Assembly: GCA_035192965.1 (NCBI GenBank)
Contig: CP136571.1
Location: 1 to 64,000 of the forward strand
Direction: 5' to 3'
DNA length: 64,000 bases
Source: Fuscovulum sp.
Lineage (GTDB): Bacteria > Pseudomonadota > Alphaproteobacteria > Rhodobacterales > Rhodobacteraceae
Each line of letters opens with the position of its first letter. The first letter of the stretch is position 1. The notes beneath the pieces were generated by a model that did no database searches, was not told the origin of the DNA, and saw only the letters and a program-made list of their open reading frames with translations. A program made the translations under genes and the position numbers. This document shows, piece after piece, positions 52,122 to 60,406 of the stretch.

Positions 52122-53042
52122 ATGGGCATAGACGTGTCGAAGCCGCCGGTGGTTCTTGTCGTCGGATCGCTGCATCACGACATCATGGTCGAGGCCGACC
52201 ATTTGCCGCGCGCCGATGAAACAGCCGTCGGGCGGCGCTGGTATCCCAAGTTTGGCGGCAAGGGTGGCAATCAGGCCGTGGCGGCGCAGGCCGCAGGGGC
52301 GACCGGGCGGATGTTCGGGGCCGTCGGGAAGGACGGGTTCGGTGCTTTCCTTCTGGATGTGTTGAAGACGCGCGGGGTGGACCACCGCTTTGTCCGGCAG
52401 ATGGACGATGCCGGTACGGGCATGAGCGTGGCAATTCAGGACGCCCGTGGCGATTACGCGGCAACAATCGTGTCTGGCGTGAACCTGCTGCTTGATCCGG
52501 CGGCGCTGGAGCAACCTGCGCTTTGGCAAGATGTGCGGGTCCTTGTCCTTCAGAACGAGATACCAGCAGAGGTCAACCTGGCGGCCGCCAAGCTTGCGCG
52601 GCAGCGCGGGGTGACGGTCGTGCTGAATGCTGCTCCGGCGCGCGAATTGCCGGCTGAATTGCGCGGCGCGGTGGATGTGCTGGTGGTCAATGCGATCGAG
52701 GCAGAGATGTTCGGAACGGACCCGGTCATCGACCTTGCCTCTGCGCTTATTGCGGCGCGCCAGCTTGCGGCGCACTATGCCAATGTCGTGGTGACTGCGG
52801 GTGCGCATGGTCTGGCCGCATGGACGGCCGAGGGCGCCCAGATCACACTGCCCGCCCGAAAGGTGCGTGTGTCCAGCACGCATGGGGCCGGCGACTGCTT
52901 CACCGGAACGCTTGCGGCCAGTCTTGCCAGCGGGCAGTCGCTTGCCGAAGCTTGCGCAGCAGCGTCAGACGCCGCTGCATCCCACGTCGAGGGAAATGGC
53001 GTTGCAACTGGTGGCCCGGACGGCATCGACGGGCGCGCATGA
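52122..53042 (+). CDS. PfkB-family carbohydrate kinase (ribokinase-like)
   Basis: The 306-residue protein has VVGSLHHDIMVEADHLPRA at the N-terminus, FGGKGGNQAVAAQAAGA (PfkB signature 1 region) and the C-terminal STHGAGDCFTGTLAASLASG motif with the catalytic Asp. It phosphorylates a sugar or nucleoside; the substrate is unknown. No sugar transporter lies beside it. AAGG precedes the ATG. It ends 62 bases before the IS element and is complete. Confidence 0.87.
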   Translation: MGIDVSKPPVVLVVGSLHHDIMVEADHLPRADETAVGRRWYPKFGGKGGNQAVAAQAAGATGRMFGAVGKDGFGAFLLDVLKTRGVDHRFVRQMDDAGTGMSVAIQDARGDYAATIVSGVNLLLDPAALEQPALWQDVRVLVLQNEIPAEVNLAAAKLARQRGVTVVLNAAPARELPAELRGAVDVLVVNAIEAEMFGTDPVIDLASALIAARQLAAHYANVVVTAGAHGLAAWTAEGAQITLPARKVRVSSTHGAGDCFTGTLAASLASGQSLAEACAAASDAAASHVEGNGVATGGPDGIDGRA

Positions 53043-53104
53043 CCACCGGGTTCCAGTCGGACTGAACCAAGGAATATTCGCAGGGCACCAGCGAAGACTC
53101 CTTA

Positions 53105-53967
53105 GGCTCCAGACTCATTGATCGTCAAAGCCAGAACAAGACGGTTGCGGCCAAAGCGACGGCGGAGAGGAAGACCTTCGGGCACCTGTCGTAGCGGGTG
53201 GCGATGCGGCGCCAGTCCTTCAGCCTGCCAAACATGATCTCGATGCGGTTGCGGCGCTTGTAGCGGCGCCTGTCGTAGCGGACGGCCTTTCCGCGCGACT
53301 TCCGACCGGGGATGCAGGGGCGTATCCCCTTGTCTTTTAACGCATCCCGGAACCAGTCGGCGTCGTAGCCCCGATCAGCGATCAGCCATTCCGCGGCCGG
53401 TAAACTGCCAAGCAGCGCCGCGGCGCCGGTGTAGTCGCTGACCTGGCCTGCCGTCATGAAGAACCGAAGCGGGCGGCCCTTGGCATGGTCACGGCGTGCA
53501 GTTTGGTGTTCAACCCGCCCTTCGTGCGCCCGATCAGGCGCCCGCGTTGATCGTCGGGCCCCCCTTTTTCGCCCGCAGGCTTGAGGCCGTGCGGTGCGCC
53601 TTGAGGTAGGTCGCATCGATCATGACGACCTTCTCCTCGCCGCCTTCGGAGGCCAGTCCCTCCATCATCCGGGCAAAGACCCCCATCTCGCCCCACCGCT
53701 TCCAGCGATTGTAGAGGGTCTTGGGCGGGCCATACTCCCTAGGCGCGTCGCACCATCTCAACCCGTTGCGATTGATGAAGATAATGCCGCTCAGCACGCG
53801 CCGGTCGTCGACCCTCGGCTTGCCATGGCTCTTCGGAAGGAACGGCTTCAACCGCTCCATCTGCTCATCGGACAGCCAGAAAAGGTTGCTCATCATCACC
53901 CCCGTCAGTTCGGGAGCTTGAATCACGCAGGCCGCGCGGCCACAAGCAAATCAATGGGTCCTGACCC
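53105..53967 (-). mobile_element. IS5-family insertion sequence (IS427-like), decayed
   Basis: Terminal inverted repeats are GGCTCCAGACTCATTGAT (53105-53122) and the complement of ATCAATGGGTCCTGACCC (53950-53967), matching at 14 of 18 positions. The 863-bp length is typical. The flanking TA at 53103-53104 and 53968-53969 fits a 2-bp target duplication. The transposase is read on the minus strand and is interrupted by two frame changes. Confidence 0.88.
53125..53896 (-). pseudogene. IS5-type transposase, split by one programmed and one mutational frameshift
   Basis: The start MMSNLFWLSDEQMERLKPFLP and the DDE-fold pieces MIDATYLKAHRTASSLRAKKG, DDQRGRLIGRTKGGLNTKLH, GQVSDYTGAAALLGSLPAAE and RYKRRNRIEIMFGRLKDWRR are all present but lie in three frames. 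The first shift is at an A5G6 run (53559-53569), a normal -1 programmed site for this group. The second, near 53486, needs one extra base to restore HAVTDAKGRPLRFF. That is a single-base deletion that should inactivate the enzyme. Confidence 0.85.
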
Positions 53968-54123
53968 TAGAGGCTTTGCCGGAGGGCGCGGTCATCGTCC
54001 GGATGCTGAGCGACTACGCTGTCTTGCGTGATCAAGCGCGGGCGTGCCATTGATGACATAGCGTGGGCCTCGGCACCAATTTCCAAGCCGAAGTGCGCTG
54101 TTCTCGATCAGCGGTATTGTCTC

Positions 54124-54954
54124 ATGATTGAATGGCCCTTTGAGTTCCAGCGCGTGCAAGACGCCCTCGACAGGCGGACCATGACGGGCCAGGAAGCCGC
54201 GCGCGAAATCTTCGTCGCAAGACGGAAGCATGGCCCGCCTTGGCACTGGAAAAACTGGAAGCGCGCCAGGGTTCAATTCCTTGGTTCGAAATGCGCCACA
54301 TGCGGCGCCGACCATGAAGCTGTACTTGTTCTGCAGCACACTGTGAGAATTCCCCGTGTTCAGCCCTATTTGGACAAGGCCAAGGCTGAATATGAGTCGC
54401 GGGAACCATCCCACGACTATCGCGCTGAGTTGCGGGAAGAGTGCTACGCGATCCGGGACGCCGTCATTCCGGAAATGCGGGACTGCTGCCCTTTATGCTT
54501 CAGCCTTTCGATTCAGTTTCGCAAAAAGGCGGCCACGTGGATCTGCAACAGCCCGGTCGGTCGGGGCTACTGCGGTCACGTTTTCGAAGTTCCGGCGAAG
54601 AAGGAGGCCCTCACAGCAGCCCAGAAACGCGGTATCCGCGCGCGAAAGTACATGGCTTGGCGTGAGAAGGCGACAAACTGGGACGGCGATTGGAAGCGCG
54701 GAGCGATCCTCGCATGGCTTGCGGATTTCCGGGAGTATCTGTCGCTGAAGCACACAAAGACGCTTTGCAAGCGTTGTGCTTTTTTGGAGGACATGACTGA
54801 TCTGAAGCCATGCCTCGAGTGCGGATTTGCGTTCTCAAGGACAGAGACTGCGTGTCCCGACTGCGGCCGTGAGGTCACCGAGGCTCATGCTGATAGCGCG
54901 GAGGGAGAGACGAATGGCGGCCCAACCCAGAACGATGACGCTGGAAATCGATGA
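54124..54954 (+). CDS. Cysteine-rich zinc-ribbon protein of unknown function
   Basis: The ATG at 54124 (MIEWPFEFQRVQDAL) gives 276 residues; a GTG at 54028 would lengthen it. Several cysteine pairs are visible: KCATCGADHEAVLVLQHTV (HNH-like with the later His), DCCPLCFS, WICNSPVGRGYCGHVF, and a tail with LCKRCAF, PCLECGFAF and ACPDCGREV. They suggest three or more zinc sites. I do not recognise the family. It sits between the IS element and toxin-antitoxin genes, so a defence- or mobility-linked role is possible. Its 3' end overlaps the antitoxin gene by 41 bases. Confidence 0.75.
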   Translation: MIEWPFEFQRVQDALDRRTMTGQEAAREIFVARRKHGPPWHWKNWKRARVQFLGSKCATCGADHEAVLVLQHTVRIPRVQPYLDKAKAEYESREPSHDYRAELREECYAIRDAVIPEMRDCCPLCFSLSIQFRKKAATWICNSPVGRGYCGHVFEVPAKKEALTAAQKRGIRARKYMAWREKATNWDGDWKRGAILAWLADFREYLSLKHTKTLCKRCAFLEDMTDLKPCLECGFAFSRTETACPDCGREVTEAHADSAEGETNGGPTQNDDAGNR

Positions 54955-55171
54955 TGAGCTGCACGCGTTCCTGACGTTGATGGTGAGCGACGCAGGGCCC
55001 TATCAATCCGTCAGCGCCTATGTTGAAGACCTGATCCGGCGCGACATGGCAAGCCAGGAGGTGGCGGCCTTTACGCAGCTGCAGGTGGAACTTGCCGCTG
55101 GGTTCAGCGCCCCAGAATCCACTTACCACCCGTCGTCTGCCGCGGAAGTGATCGCGCGCAACCGCATTTGA
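54914..55171 (+). CDS. ParD/CopG-like antitoxin, orphan
   Basis: The ATG at 54914, with GGGAG upstream, gives 85 residues. MTLEIDDELHAFLTLMV and SVSAYVEDLIRRDM are typical of the ribbon-helix-helix domain of ParD-type antitoxins. The C-terminal tail (FTQLQVELAAGFSAPESTYH) would bind a toxin. No ParE/RelE frame follows within 230 bases, so the toxin is missing. Confidence 0.72.
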   Translation: MAAQPRTMTLEIDDELHAFLTLMVSDAGPYQSVSAYVEDLIRRDMASQEVAAFTQLQVELAAGFSAPESTYHPSSAAEVIARNRI

Positions 55172-55356
55172 CGGATCAGCCGTTTCTCGTGATCCGTGGT
55201 CCATCCGTTCCAAGGGTCATCGAACGGCAGCATCCGCCTACTGCGCAGTCGTGCGGAGAATGGCGGGTCTAATCTCCGCATAATCTGCGGTGATTGAACA
55301 TGATGATGCCGCGGGGTTCGGACCTGCGCAGGTTGCTTGAAGCCGAGTAGCATGTT

Positions 55357-55397
55357 ACAAAACCTAGGACAGGATGCACTTGTGTCCGAGGTTTTGT
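55357..55397. promoter_or_regulatory. Inverted-repeat operator of the abiE operon
   Basis: ACAAAACCTAGGACA (55357-55371) and TGTCCGAGGTTTTGT (55383-55397) are inverted repeats matching at 14 of 15 positions with an 11-base spacer. They lie just 4 bases before the AbiEi start codon. AbiEi proteins repress their own operon by binding such upstream inverted repeats. Confidence 0.82.
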
Positions 55398-55401
55398 CAC
55401 C

Positions 55402-56022
55402 ATGCTTGCGACGGATCAGGGCCAGCGCGCCCGCATGATCGACTACATGGAAGCTCATGCGCCAGCCCGTTCAAGGGATCTGGCCTCCATCGGCGTGAGC
55501 GGAACCACCATCGCGAGGGCGGTGGCAGATGGCGTGGTGGTACGGATTGGGCGGGGACTGTATCAGCTGCCAGACAGCGAGCCAGACCTTCATGCTGGGC
55601 TGATCGAGATCGCCAAGCTCGCACCCAAGGCCGTCATCTGCCTGACTTCGGCACTGTCCTTTCATCAGCTGACCGACCAACTTTCACGCCGGGTGTGGAT
55701 CGCCATCGGCGCCAAGGACTGGGCACCGAAGATCGAATACCCTCGCATCCGCATCGTGCGTTTCCGTGAGCCTTACCTGACCAATGGCATCGAGGTCCAT
55801 CGGATCGGGGAGGCGGAGGTTCGGGTCTATTCCATAGCCAAGACGATTGCCGACGCATTTCGGAACCCGAAGCTGGTGGACCGGTCCGTCACCATCGAGG
55901 CGATGAAGGCAGCGCTGGGCGGAAGGAAGGCCACGGCGGGCCAGCTCGCGACAGCCGCGCGCGAGAACGGGGCGTGGAACCAGATGCGCCCCTATCTGGA
56001 GGCCCTGACGTCAAATGGCTAA
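55402..56022 (+). CDS. abiEi: AbiEi-type antitoxin/repressor of a type IV toxin-antitoxin system
   Basis: The 206-residue protein has an N-terminal winged-helix part (ARMIDYMEAHAPARSRDLAS, GVSGTTIARAVADGVVVRIGRGLYQL) and the AbiEi core (CLTSALSFHQLTDQLSRRVWIAI, VYSIAKTIADAFRNPKLVD). AbiEi both represses the operon and counteracts the toxin. Its 3' end overlaps the toxin gene by 8 bases. Confidence 0.9.
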   Translation: MLATDQGQRARMIDYMEAHAPARSRDLASIGVSGTTIARAVADGVVVRIGRGLYQLPDSEPDLHAGLIEIAKLAPKAVICLTSALSFHQLTDQLSRRVWIAIGAKDWAPKIEYPRIRIVRFREPYLTNGIEVHRIGEAEVRVYSIAKTIADAFRNPKLVDRSVTIEAMKAALGGRKATAGQLATAARENGAWNQMRPYLEALTSNG

Positions 56023-56872
56023 GCAACCCAAGGACATCGCGGCTTCCGTGCGTCAGCGTTTGCTGAACCTTGCCCGTGCTGAAGGTCAGCTGTTCGATGT
56101 GGTGCTGGTAGCCTTTGGCCTCGAACGACTGGTGTACCGGCTGTCGGTCTCCGAATATCGCGACCGCTTTGTCCTGAAGGGTGGCATGCTCGTCACCTTG
56201 TGGACGGCTGACACTGGCCGCTTTACCCAGGACATCGACTTCCTGGCGTTCGGCTCGGACGAGGAGGCCGAACTGAAGACTGCCTTCTCCCAGATACTCG
56301 CCATAGATGGCGATGACGGGCTGGTCTATGACATTGAAAGTCTGACGGCCGTCGCCATTCGAGAAGACCAGATCTATGGCGGGATGCGGCTCCGGACCGA
56401 AGCCCGCTTGGGTAACACGCGCATACCGATCACCGTGGACCTCGGCTTCGGCGATGCCTTGGCCGATCCGCAATTCGAGATCGAGTACGGCTCCCTGCTC
56501 GACTTTCCAGCCGCATCGATCCGCGCCTACTCACCGGCAACGGTCATCGCCGAGAAGTTTCAGGCCGTTGTGGCGCTGGGCTTGGCGAACAGCCGGATGA
56601 AGGATCTCTATGATCTTTGGACGCTGCCGAAGTCCGTCAACATCGACATGGGCGACCTCACTGCCGCGATCAGAGGAACCTTCGCTCGACGCGATACCAT
56701 TGTTCCAGCCGCCTGCCCTATCGGTCTGTCGGAGGAGTTCTCGACCGACGAGGCGAAGATGACGCAGTGGCGGGCCTACTCTGGGGGCACGGCTCTAGAC
56801 GGGCGGCCGCTCGCGGAGGTCACTGCGGAGATCTGGGCTCGGCTTGAACCGGCATGCAGGGCGGCGGCATGA
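56015..56872 (+). CDS. abiEii: AbiEii-type nucleotidyltransferase toxin
   Basis: The 285-residue protein has the nucleotidyltransferase motif FVLKGGMLVTLW followed by RFTQDIDFLAFG (GG...DxD). YSPATVIAEKFQAVVALGLANSRMKDLYDLW is the family's conserved C-terminal motif. AbiEii toxins inhibit growth by acting as nucleotidyltransferases, in some cases on tRNA, and give phage abortive infection. It is translationally coupled to AbiEi. All key residues seem intact, so the system may be active. Confidence 0.9.
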   Translation: MAKQPKDIAASVRQRLLNLARAEGQLFDVVLVAFGLERLVYRLSVSEYRDRFVLKGGMLVTLWTADTGRFTQDIDFLAFGSDEEAELKTAFSQILAIDGDDGLVYDIESLTAVAIREDQIYGGMRLRTEARLGNTRIPITVDLGFGDALADPQFEIEYGSLLDFPAASIRAYSPATVIAEKFQAVVALGLANSRMKDLYDLWTLPKSVNIDMGDLTAAIRGTFARRDTIVPAACPIGLSEEFSTDEAKMTQWRAYSGGTALDGRPLAEVTAEIWARLEPACRAAA

Positions 56873-56920
56873 TTGCCGCGTTCTGCGCGATCATCTGGCC
56901 CGTCGAAGGGGGCCTCGTGT

Positions 56921-56981
56921 AACGTTGAGTTGTTGTTGAGGTAAACGCGTTTGCTTATACGCAAGCGAAACGCTCAACGTT
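56921..56981. repeat. Nested inverted repeats after abiEii
   Basis: AACGTTGAG (56921-56929) and CTCAACGTT (56973-56981) form a perfect 9-bp inverted repeat. They enclose a second stem, GCGTTTGCTT (56947-56956) with AAGCGAAACGC (56963-56973). GTTGAG also recurs at 56935 and 56996. It may act as a terminator, a recombination site or a protein-binding site. Confidence 0.55.
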
Positions 56982-57346
56982 TAACTCTTTGGTTTTGTTG
57001 AGAGATTTGGTTGCGGGGGCAGGATTTGGCTTGTGCCGAACTTCAGTTAATTTGAGCGACGCAAAATTTCAACTCGCAGACTTCAAACTGTCTGCCGGAT
57101 AACGAGAGCACCAAAACATCAATATAAAACAGCTATCTAACGAACCTACTCCAGACCTCTAAAGTTCTGCATCCACGCACAAAGGAAGCTCATTACAGCG
57201 GATCCCGCCGCGTCAACTGACTCAGAAATGCACTCCTCCCCAAGGATCTGTGATTTCGTCGGGCCCAGCGGGCAGTACAGCTTCTCAACTCTGAACGACG
57301 TGGAGCTTTCGGCCCTTAGCGGACCTTTGCGGTAAGTGGTCTTTCG
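56982..57346. other. Non-coding stretch at the island/catabolic-cluster boundary
   Basis: With 56873-56981 this makes a 474-base gap. It is markedly less GC-rich than its surroundings and has no frame with recognisable protein similarity. I see no tRNA or clear attachment site. It probably marks the right edge of the accessory island. Confidence 0.5.
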
Positions 57347-58450
57347 CTATGGCCTACAGTCAAAATCAAGAAGACTGACCGCCTGGCCTGTCAGTGCGCT
57401 TTGCTGGGCCGCCTGTCCTATGGTGGCCGCCCACCAGCCATCCTCAAACGAGACCTCAGGCTGCTGCAGCCCGGTCGCTGCCCGAAAAAACCTCTGATGC
57501 TGATAGAAGGTCGATCCGTTGTGGTCACCCGCTGCCAGCAGAGCCGGGTCGACCGGTATCTCCAGTTCGACCGGCCGGGCCGGATTTCGCGGGCTCACGA
57601 TGACTTTCGGCACCGGGGCCGCCCCCAGATGAGCAGGCCAGAAACGGCCAGGCCCGGGCACGAGGCATTCGATCTTGCCCTTTGGCCCGACTGCCGAGAT
57701 TTCTTCCTGATAGCGGCTGCCTTCGGCGAACATGCACAGTTCCAGCATCGCCCGCATGCCGTTTGCGAAATCGACAATGACATAGGCATGGTCCCAGATG
57801 TCAGATTGCTCGCCGTCATAAACCTCATCCAGATGGTTCACGGCCTGCCCGCCGCTGGCCATGACGCGGATCGGATTGCAGCCTGCAACCAACCGCATCA
57901 GATCGAAGAAATGGCAGCACTTTTCCACCAGAGTCCCGCCTGAATTGCGGTTGAAGCGGTTCCAGTCGCCGATCTTTTGCAGGAAGGGAAAGCGGTGTTC
58001 GCGGATTGTGAACATCTTTACCCCACCCGTCGCCGCCTGAGCCTCGCGCAGAAGATGCGCAACGGGGGGCATGTAGCGGTATTCCATGGCCACCCAGATC
58101 GGCGCCGGATAGGCTGCGCGCAAGGCTGCCAGTCGGGGGGCGTCGGCCGGGTCGGTGAACAGGGGTTTCTCGCACAAGACCGGCAAAGGGCGGGTGCGGG
58201 CTATTTCCTCCAGCTGCGCAAGGTGCAGGTGGTTCGGGCTGGCGATCAGCAGGCAGTTCACTGCGGGCACGGCCAGGACTTCGGCAACCGACCCCACTAT
58301 CTGCGCATCCGGCACCAGCGCGGACGCAGCCGCGCGCATGCCCGCATCGGGTTCAAAGATTGCAGCAACGCTGGCATTTTCAAGAAGGGCGATGTTGCGC
58401 AGGTGCTCCTGCCCCATCATTCCGCAGCCGATGATCCCGTAGCGCAGCAT
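57347..58450 (-). CDS. Gfo/Idh/MocA-family NAD(P)-dependent oxidoreductase or glycosidase
   Basis: The 367-residue protein begins LRYGIIGCGMMGQEHLRNI (Rossmann GxGxxG) and has the family EKP motif (VLCEKPLFTD) with the catalytic Lys. It also has NSGGTLVEKCCHFFDLMRLV in the C-terminal sheet domain. It should oxidise a sugar or sugar derivative with NAD. Family knowledge: some members (GH109, GH188) are NAD-dependent glycosidases. It lies 9 bases after the GntR gene and next to a monooxygenase cluster, so a glycoside or sulfo-sugar is a plausible substrate (inference). Confidence 0.85.
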   Translation of the reverse strand: MLRYGIIGCGMMGQEHLRNIALLENASVAAIFEPDAGMRAAASALVPDAQIVGSVAEVLAVPAVNCLLIASPNHLHLAQLEEIARTRPLPVLCEKPLFTDPADAPRLAALRAAYPAPIWVAMEYRYMPPVAHLLREAQAATGGVKMFTIREHRFPFLQKIGDWNRFNRNSGGTLVEKCCHFFDLMRLVAGCNPIRVMASGGQAVNHLDEVYDGEQSDIWDHAYVIVDFANGMRAMLELCMFAEGSRYQEEISAVGPKGKIECLVPGPGRFWPAHLGAAPVPKVIVSPRNPARPVELEIPVDPALLAAGDHNGSTFYQHQRFFRAATGLQQPEVSFEDGWWAATIGQAAQQSALTGQAVSLLDFDCRP

Positions 58451-58459
58451 TTCTTCTTC

Positions 58460-59161
58460 CTATTTCAATCGCGCCACATAGCGCACGGTTTCGGGGTCAT
58501 ACCAAGTCAGCGAGGCTTCGACCGACCTGCCGTCCTGCGCCCAGCTCACGCGGGTGATGAGCGGCAAGGGCGTGCCGGGCGGATGCGAAAACTCGGGCGG
58601 CGCCCAGTCGGGCAGTGGGCCTTGGCCGATGCTGTCCTCGGCCCGCGCGATCCAGATGCCAAGGCGCTGGCGATAGAAGAGATAGAGCGATTCCAGCAGG
58701 TCGCCGGGTGCGATCCGGTCGACCTCGGCCCCATCCAGCCAGATCTCCTCGACTGCCGCAACCTGGCCCGACAGAAAGCGGAGCCGTCGGATGCGGTGGC
58801 CCTCGGCACTGGCACCGAAGGTGGGCAGGGCGGGGTTCTTGGCGCAGCGGTTGACCGAAAGGACGCGCGCCGTTGGCAGGCCGCCACCCTCGACCCGCTC
58901 AAGCCTGAACAGCGCATAGACCGAGGCCGCGTCGGCCTTGGCCCGAATGTAGTTGCCCGACCCCTGCACGCGGTCGAGAAGGCCCTTTTCGGTCAGTGAT
59001 TTGAGAGCTTGCCGCAAGGTGCCGACCGCAATTCCCATGTTGGAGGCCATATCGCGTTCGGGCGGCAGGCGTTCACCGTCGATCAGGCGCCCCGCCGCGA
59101 TGTCGCGGATCAGAAGTTCGGCGATCTGTTGGTAAAGCGGCAGCGAACCTGAGTGAGCCAT
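58460..59161 (-). CDS. GntR-family regulator (HutC subfamily, UTRA domain)
   Basis: The ATG at 59161 (MAHSGSLPLYQQIAE) gives 233 residues. The N-terminal winged HTH has GERLPPERDMASNMGIAVGT followed by LRQALKSLTEKGLLDRVQGSGNYI. The UTRA effector domain follows (about 85-225). It should sense a small metabolite of the adjacent catabolic pathway. It is divergent from the monooxygenase operon and co-transcribed with the oxidoreductase gene. Confidence 0.92.
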   Translation of the reverse strand: MAHSGSLPLYQQIAELLIRDIAAGRLIDGERLPPERDMASNMGIAVGTLRQALKSLTEKGLLDRVQGSGNYIRAKADAASVYALFRLERVEGGGLPTARVLSVNRCAKNPALPTFGASAEGHRIRRLRFLSGQVAAVEEIWLDGAEVDRIAPGDLLESLYLFYRQRLGIWIARAEDSIGQGPLPDWAPPEFSHPPGTPLPLITRVSWAQDGRSVEASLTWYDPETVRYVARLK

Positions 59162-59177
59162 TCCGTCGCATCCGAAA

Positions 59178-59202
59178 TTGATACATGATTGATCTACATC
59201 AA
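59178..59202. promoter_or_regulatory. Candidate GntR operator
   Basis: TTGAT (59178) and ATCAA (59202) form a symmetric pair 15 bases apart, with a partly symmetric AT-rich core, in the 87-base gap between the GntR gene and the monooxygenase gene. It fits a site controlling both directions. Confidence 0.35.
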
Positions 59203-59248
59203 AGCCAATGCTACGCAAGAGGAAAGCAGCAGTCGGAGCCAGAGAATC

Positions 59249-60406
59249 ATGTCGGTCGTGCCGATCACCTCACTCGACCTTGACGCCTGCGAGGTCAGCT
59301 GGTTTGCCGCGCTCTGCTCTGACGATTACCAGTTCCTTGGGGTTCCGGACGGCGACCTGCGATCAAGCTGGGCGCACTGTTCCGACATCGTGAAGCGGGC
59401 GGAAGGCCACGGGTTCCGCAACATCCTGTGCCCGTCCTCCTATCAGGTGGGGCAGGACACGCTGTCATTTGTCGCGGGCTGTGCGCCGATCACCGACCGC
59501 ATCAACTTTCTGGCCGCGATCCGTTGCGGCGAGATGCAGCCGGTGATGTTGGCCCGGACGGTCGCCACGCTGGACCACATGCTGCAGGGGCGTCTGACGC
59601 TGAACGTGATTTCCTCGGACTTTCCGGGTGAAGTTGCAGACAGCGCCTATCGCTACAAGCGCAGCCATGAGGTGGTACAGATCCTCCGCCAGGCTTGGAC
59701 ACGGGACCACATCGAGTATTCGGGCGACGTCTACCAGATCAGCAAAGTGACGACCGATCCGGCGCGACCCTACCAGCAGAACGGCGGGCCGCTGCTGTAT
59801 TTTGGCGGCTATTCCCCCGACGCGCTGGAGCTGTGCGGTGCGCAATGCGATGTCTACCTGATGTGGCCCGAACCGAAGGAAGTGCTCGCCAAGCGGATGC
59901 AGGACGTCCACGCCCGGGCCGCGGCGCATGGTCGAACTCTGGATTACGGCCTGCGTGTCCACATGATCGTGCGCGACACCGAGGCAGAGGCGCGGGACTA
60001 TGCCGATTACATCGTGTCCAAGCTGGATGACGAGTACGGCAAGCTGATCCGCGACCGGGCGCATGACTCGATCAGCCTGGGCGTCGCGCATCAAGCGCGT
60101 GCGCGGGAACTGGCGGACCAGTTCGGCTATATCGAACCGCATCTCTGGACCGGGATCGGCCGGGCGCGGTCGGGCTGCGGGGCGGCGCTTGTCGGATCGG
60201 TTGACCAGGTCATGTCCAAGCTTGAAGATTACCAGGCGATGGGCATCCGGGCCTTCATCTTTTCGGGCTATCCGCATCTCGACGAATGCGACCATTTCGG
60301 CAGCAAGGTGATGCCGCAGATCAAGACCTGCTCCTTGCCACATGCCTATGGCCGGGTCCCGGCCTCGACCCCTGCCACGCCCCTGGGCATTGGAGTGCGC
60401 CGCTGA
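59249..60406 (+). CDS. LLM-class flavin-dependent monooxygenase (SsuD-like, candidate sulfonate/SQ monooxygenase)
   Basis: The ATG at 59249 (MSVVPITSLDLDACE) gives 385 residues; an upstream start at 59189 is possible. The luciferase-like fold is visible throughout: CAPITDRINFLAAIRCGEMQ, ARTVATLDHMLQGRLTLNVISSDF, GPLLYFGGYSPDALELCGAQ, RVHMIVRDTEAEA and FSGYPHLDE. Conserved Arg residues in GLRVHMIV and GIGRARSGCGAALVG correspond to the flavin/sulfonate-binding arginines of SsuD. It would cleave a C-S bond using reduced FMN supplied by the flavin reductase downstream. The stop overlaps the next start. Confidence 0.87.
   Translation: MSVVPITSLDLDACEVSWFAALCSDDYQFLGVPDGDLRSSWAHCSDIVKRAEGHGFRNILCPSSYQVGQDTLSFVAGCAPITDRINFLAAIRCGEMQPVMLARTVATLDHMLQGRLTLNVISSDFPGEVADSAYRYKRSHEVVQILRQAWTRDHIEYSGDVYQISKVTTDPARPYQQNGGPLLYFGGYSPDALELCGAQCDVYLMWPEPKEVLAKRMQDVHARAAAHGRTLDYGLRVHMIVRDTEAEARDYADYIVSKLDDEYGKLIRDRAHDSISLGVAHQARARELADQFGYIEPHLWTGIGRARSGCGAALVGSVDQVMSKLEDYQAMGIRAFIFSGYPHLDECDHFGSKVMPQIKTCSLPHAYGRVPASTPATPLGIGVRR

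Noticed and set aside
55172..55356. A toxin gene after the ParD-like antitoxin
   Set aside because: All three plus-strand frames stop quickly and show no ParE/RelE-like residues.
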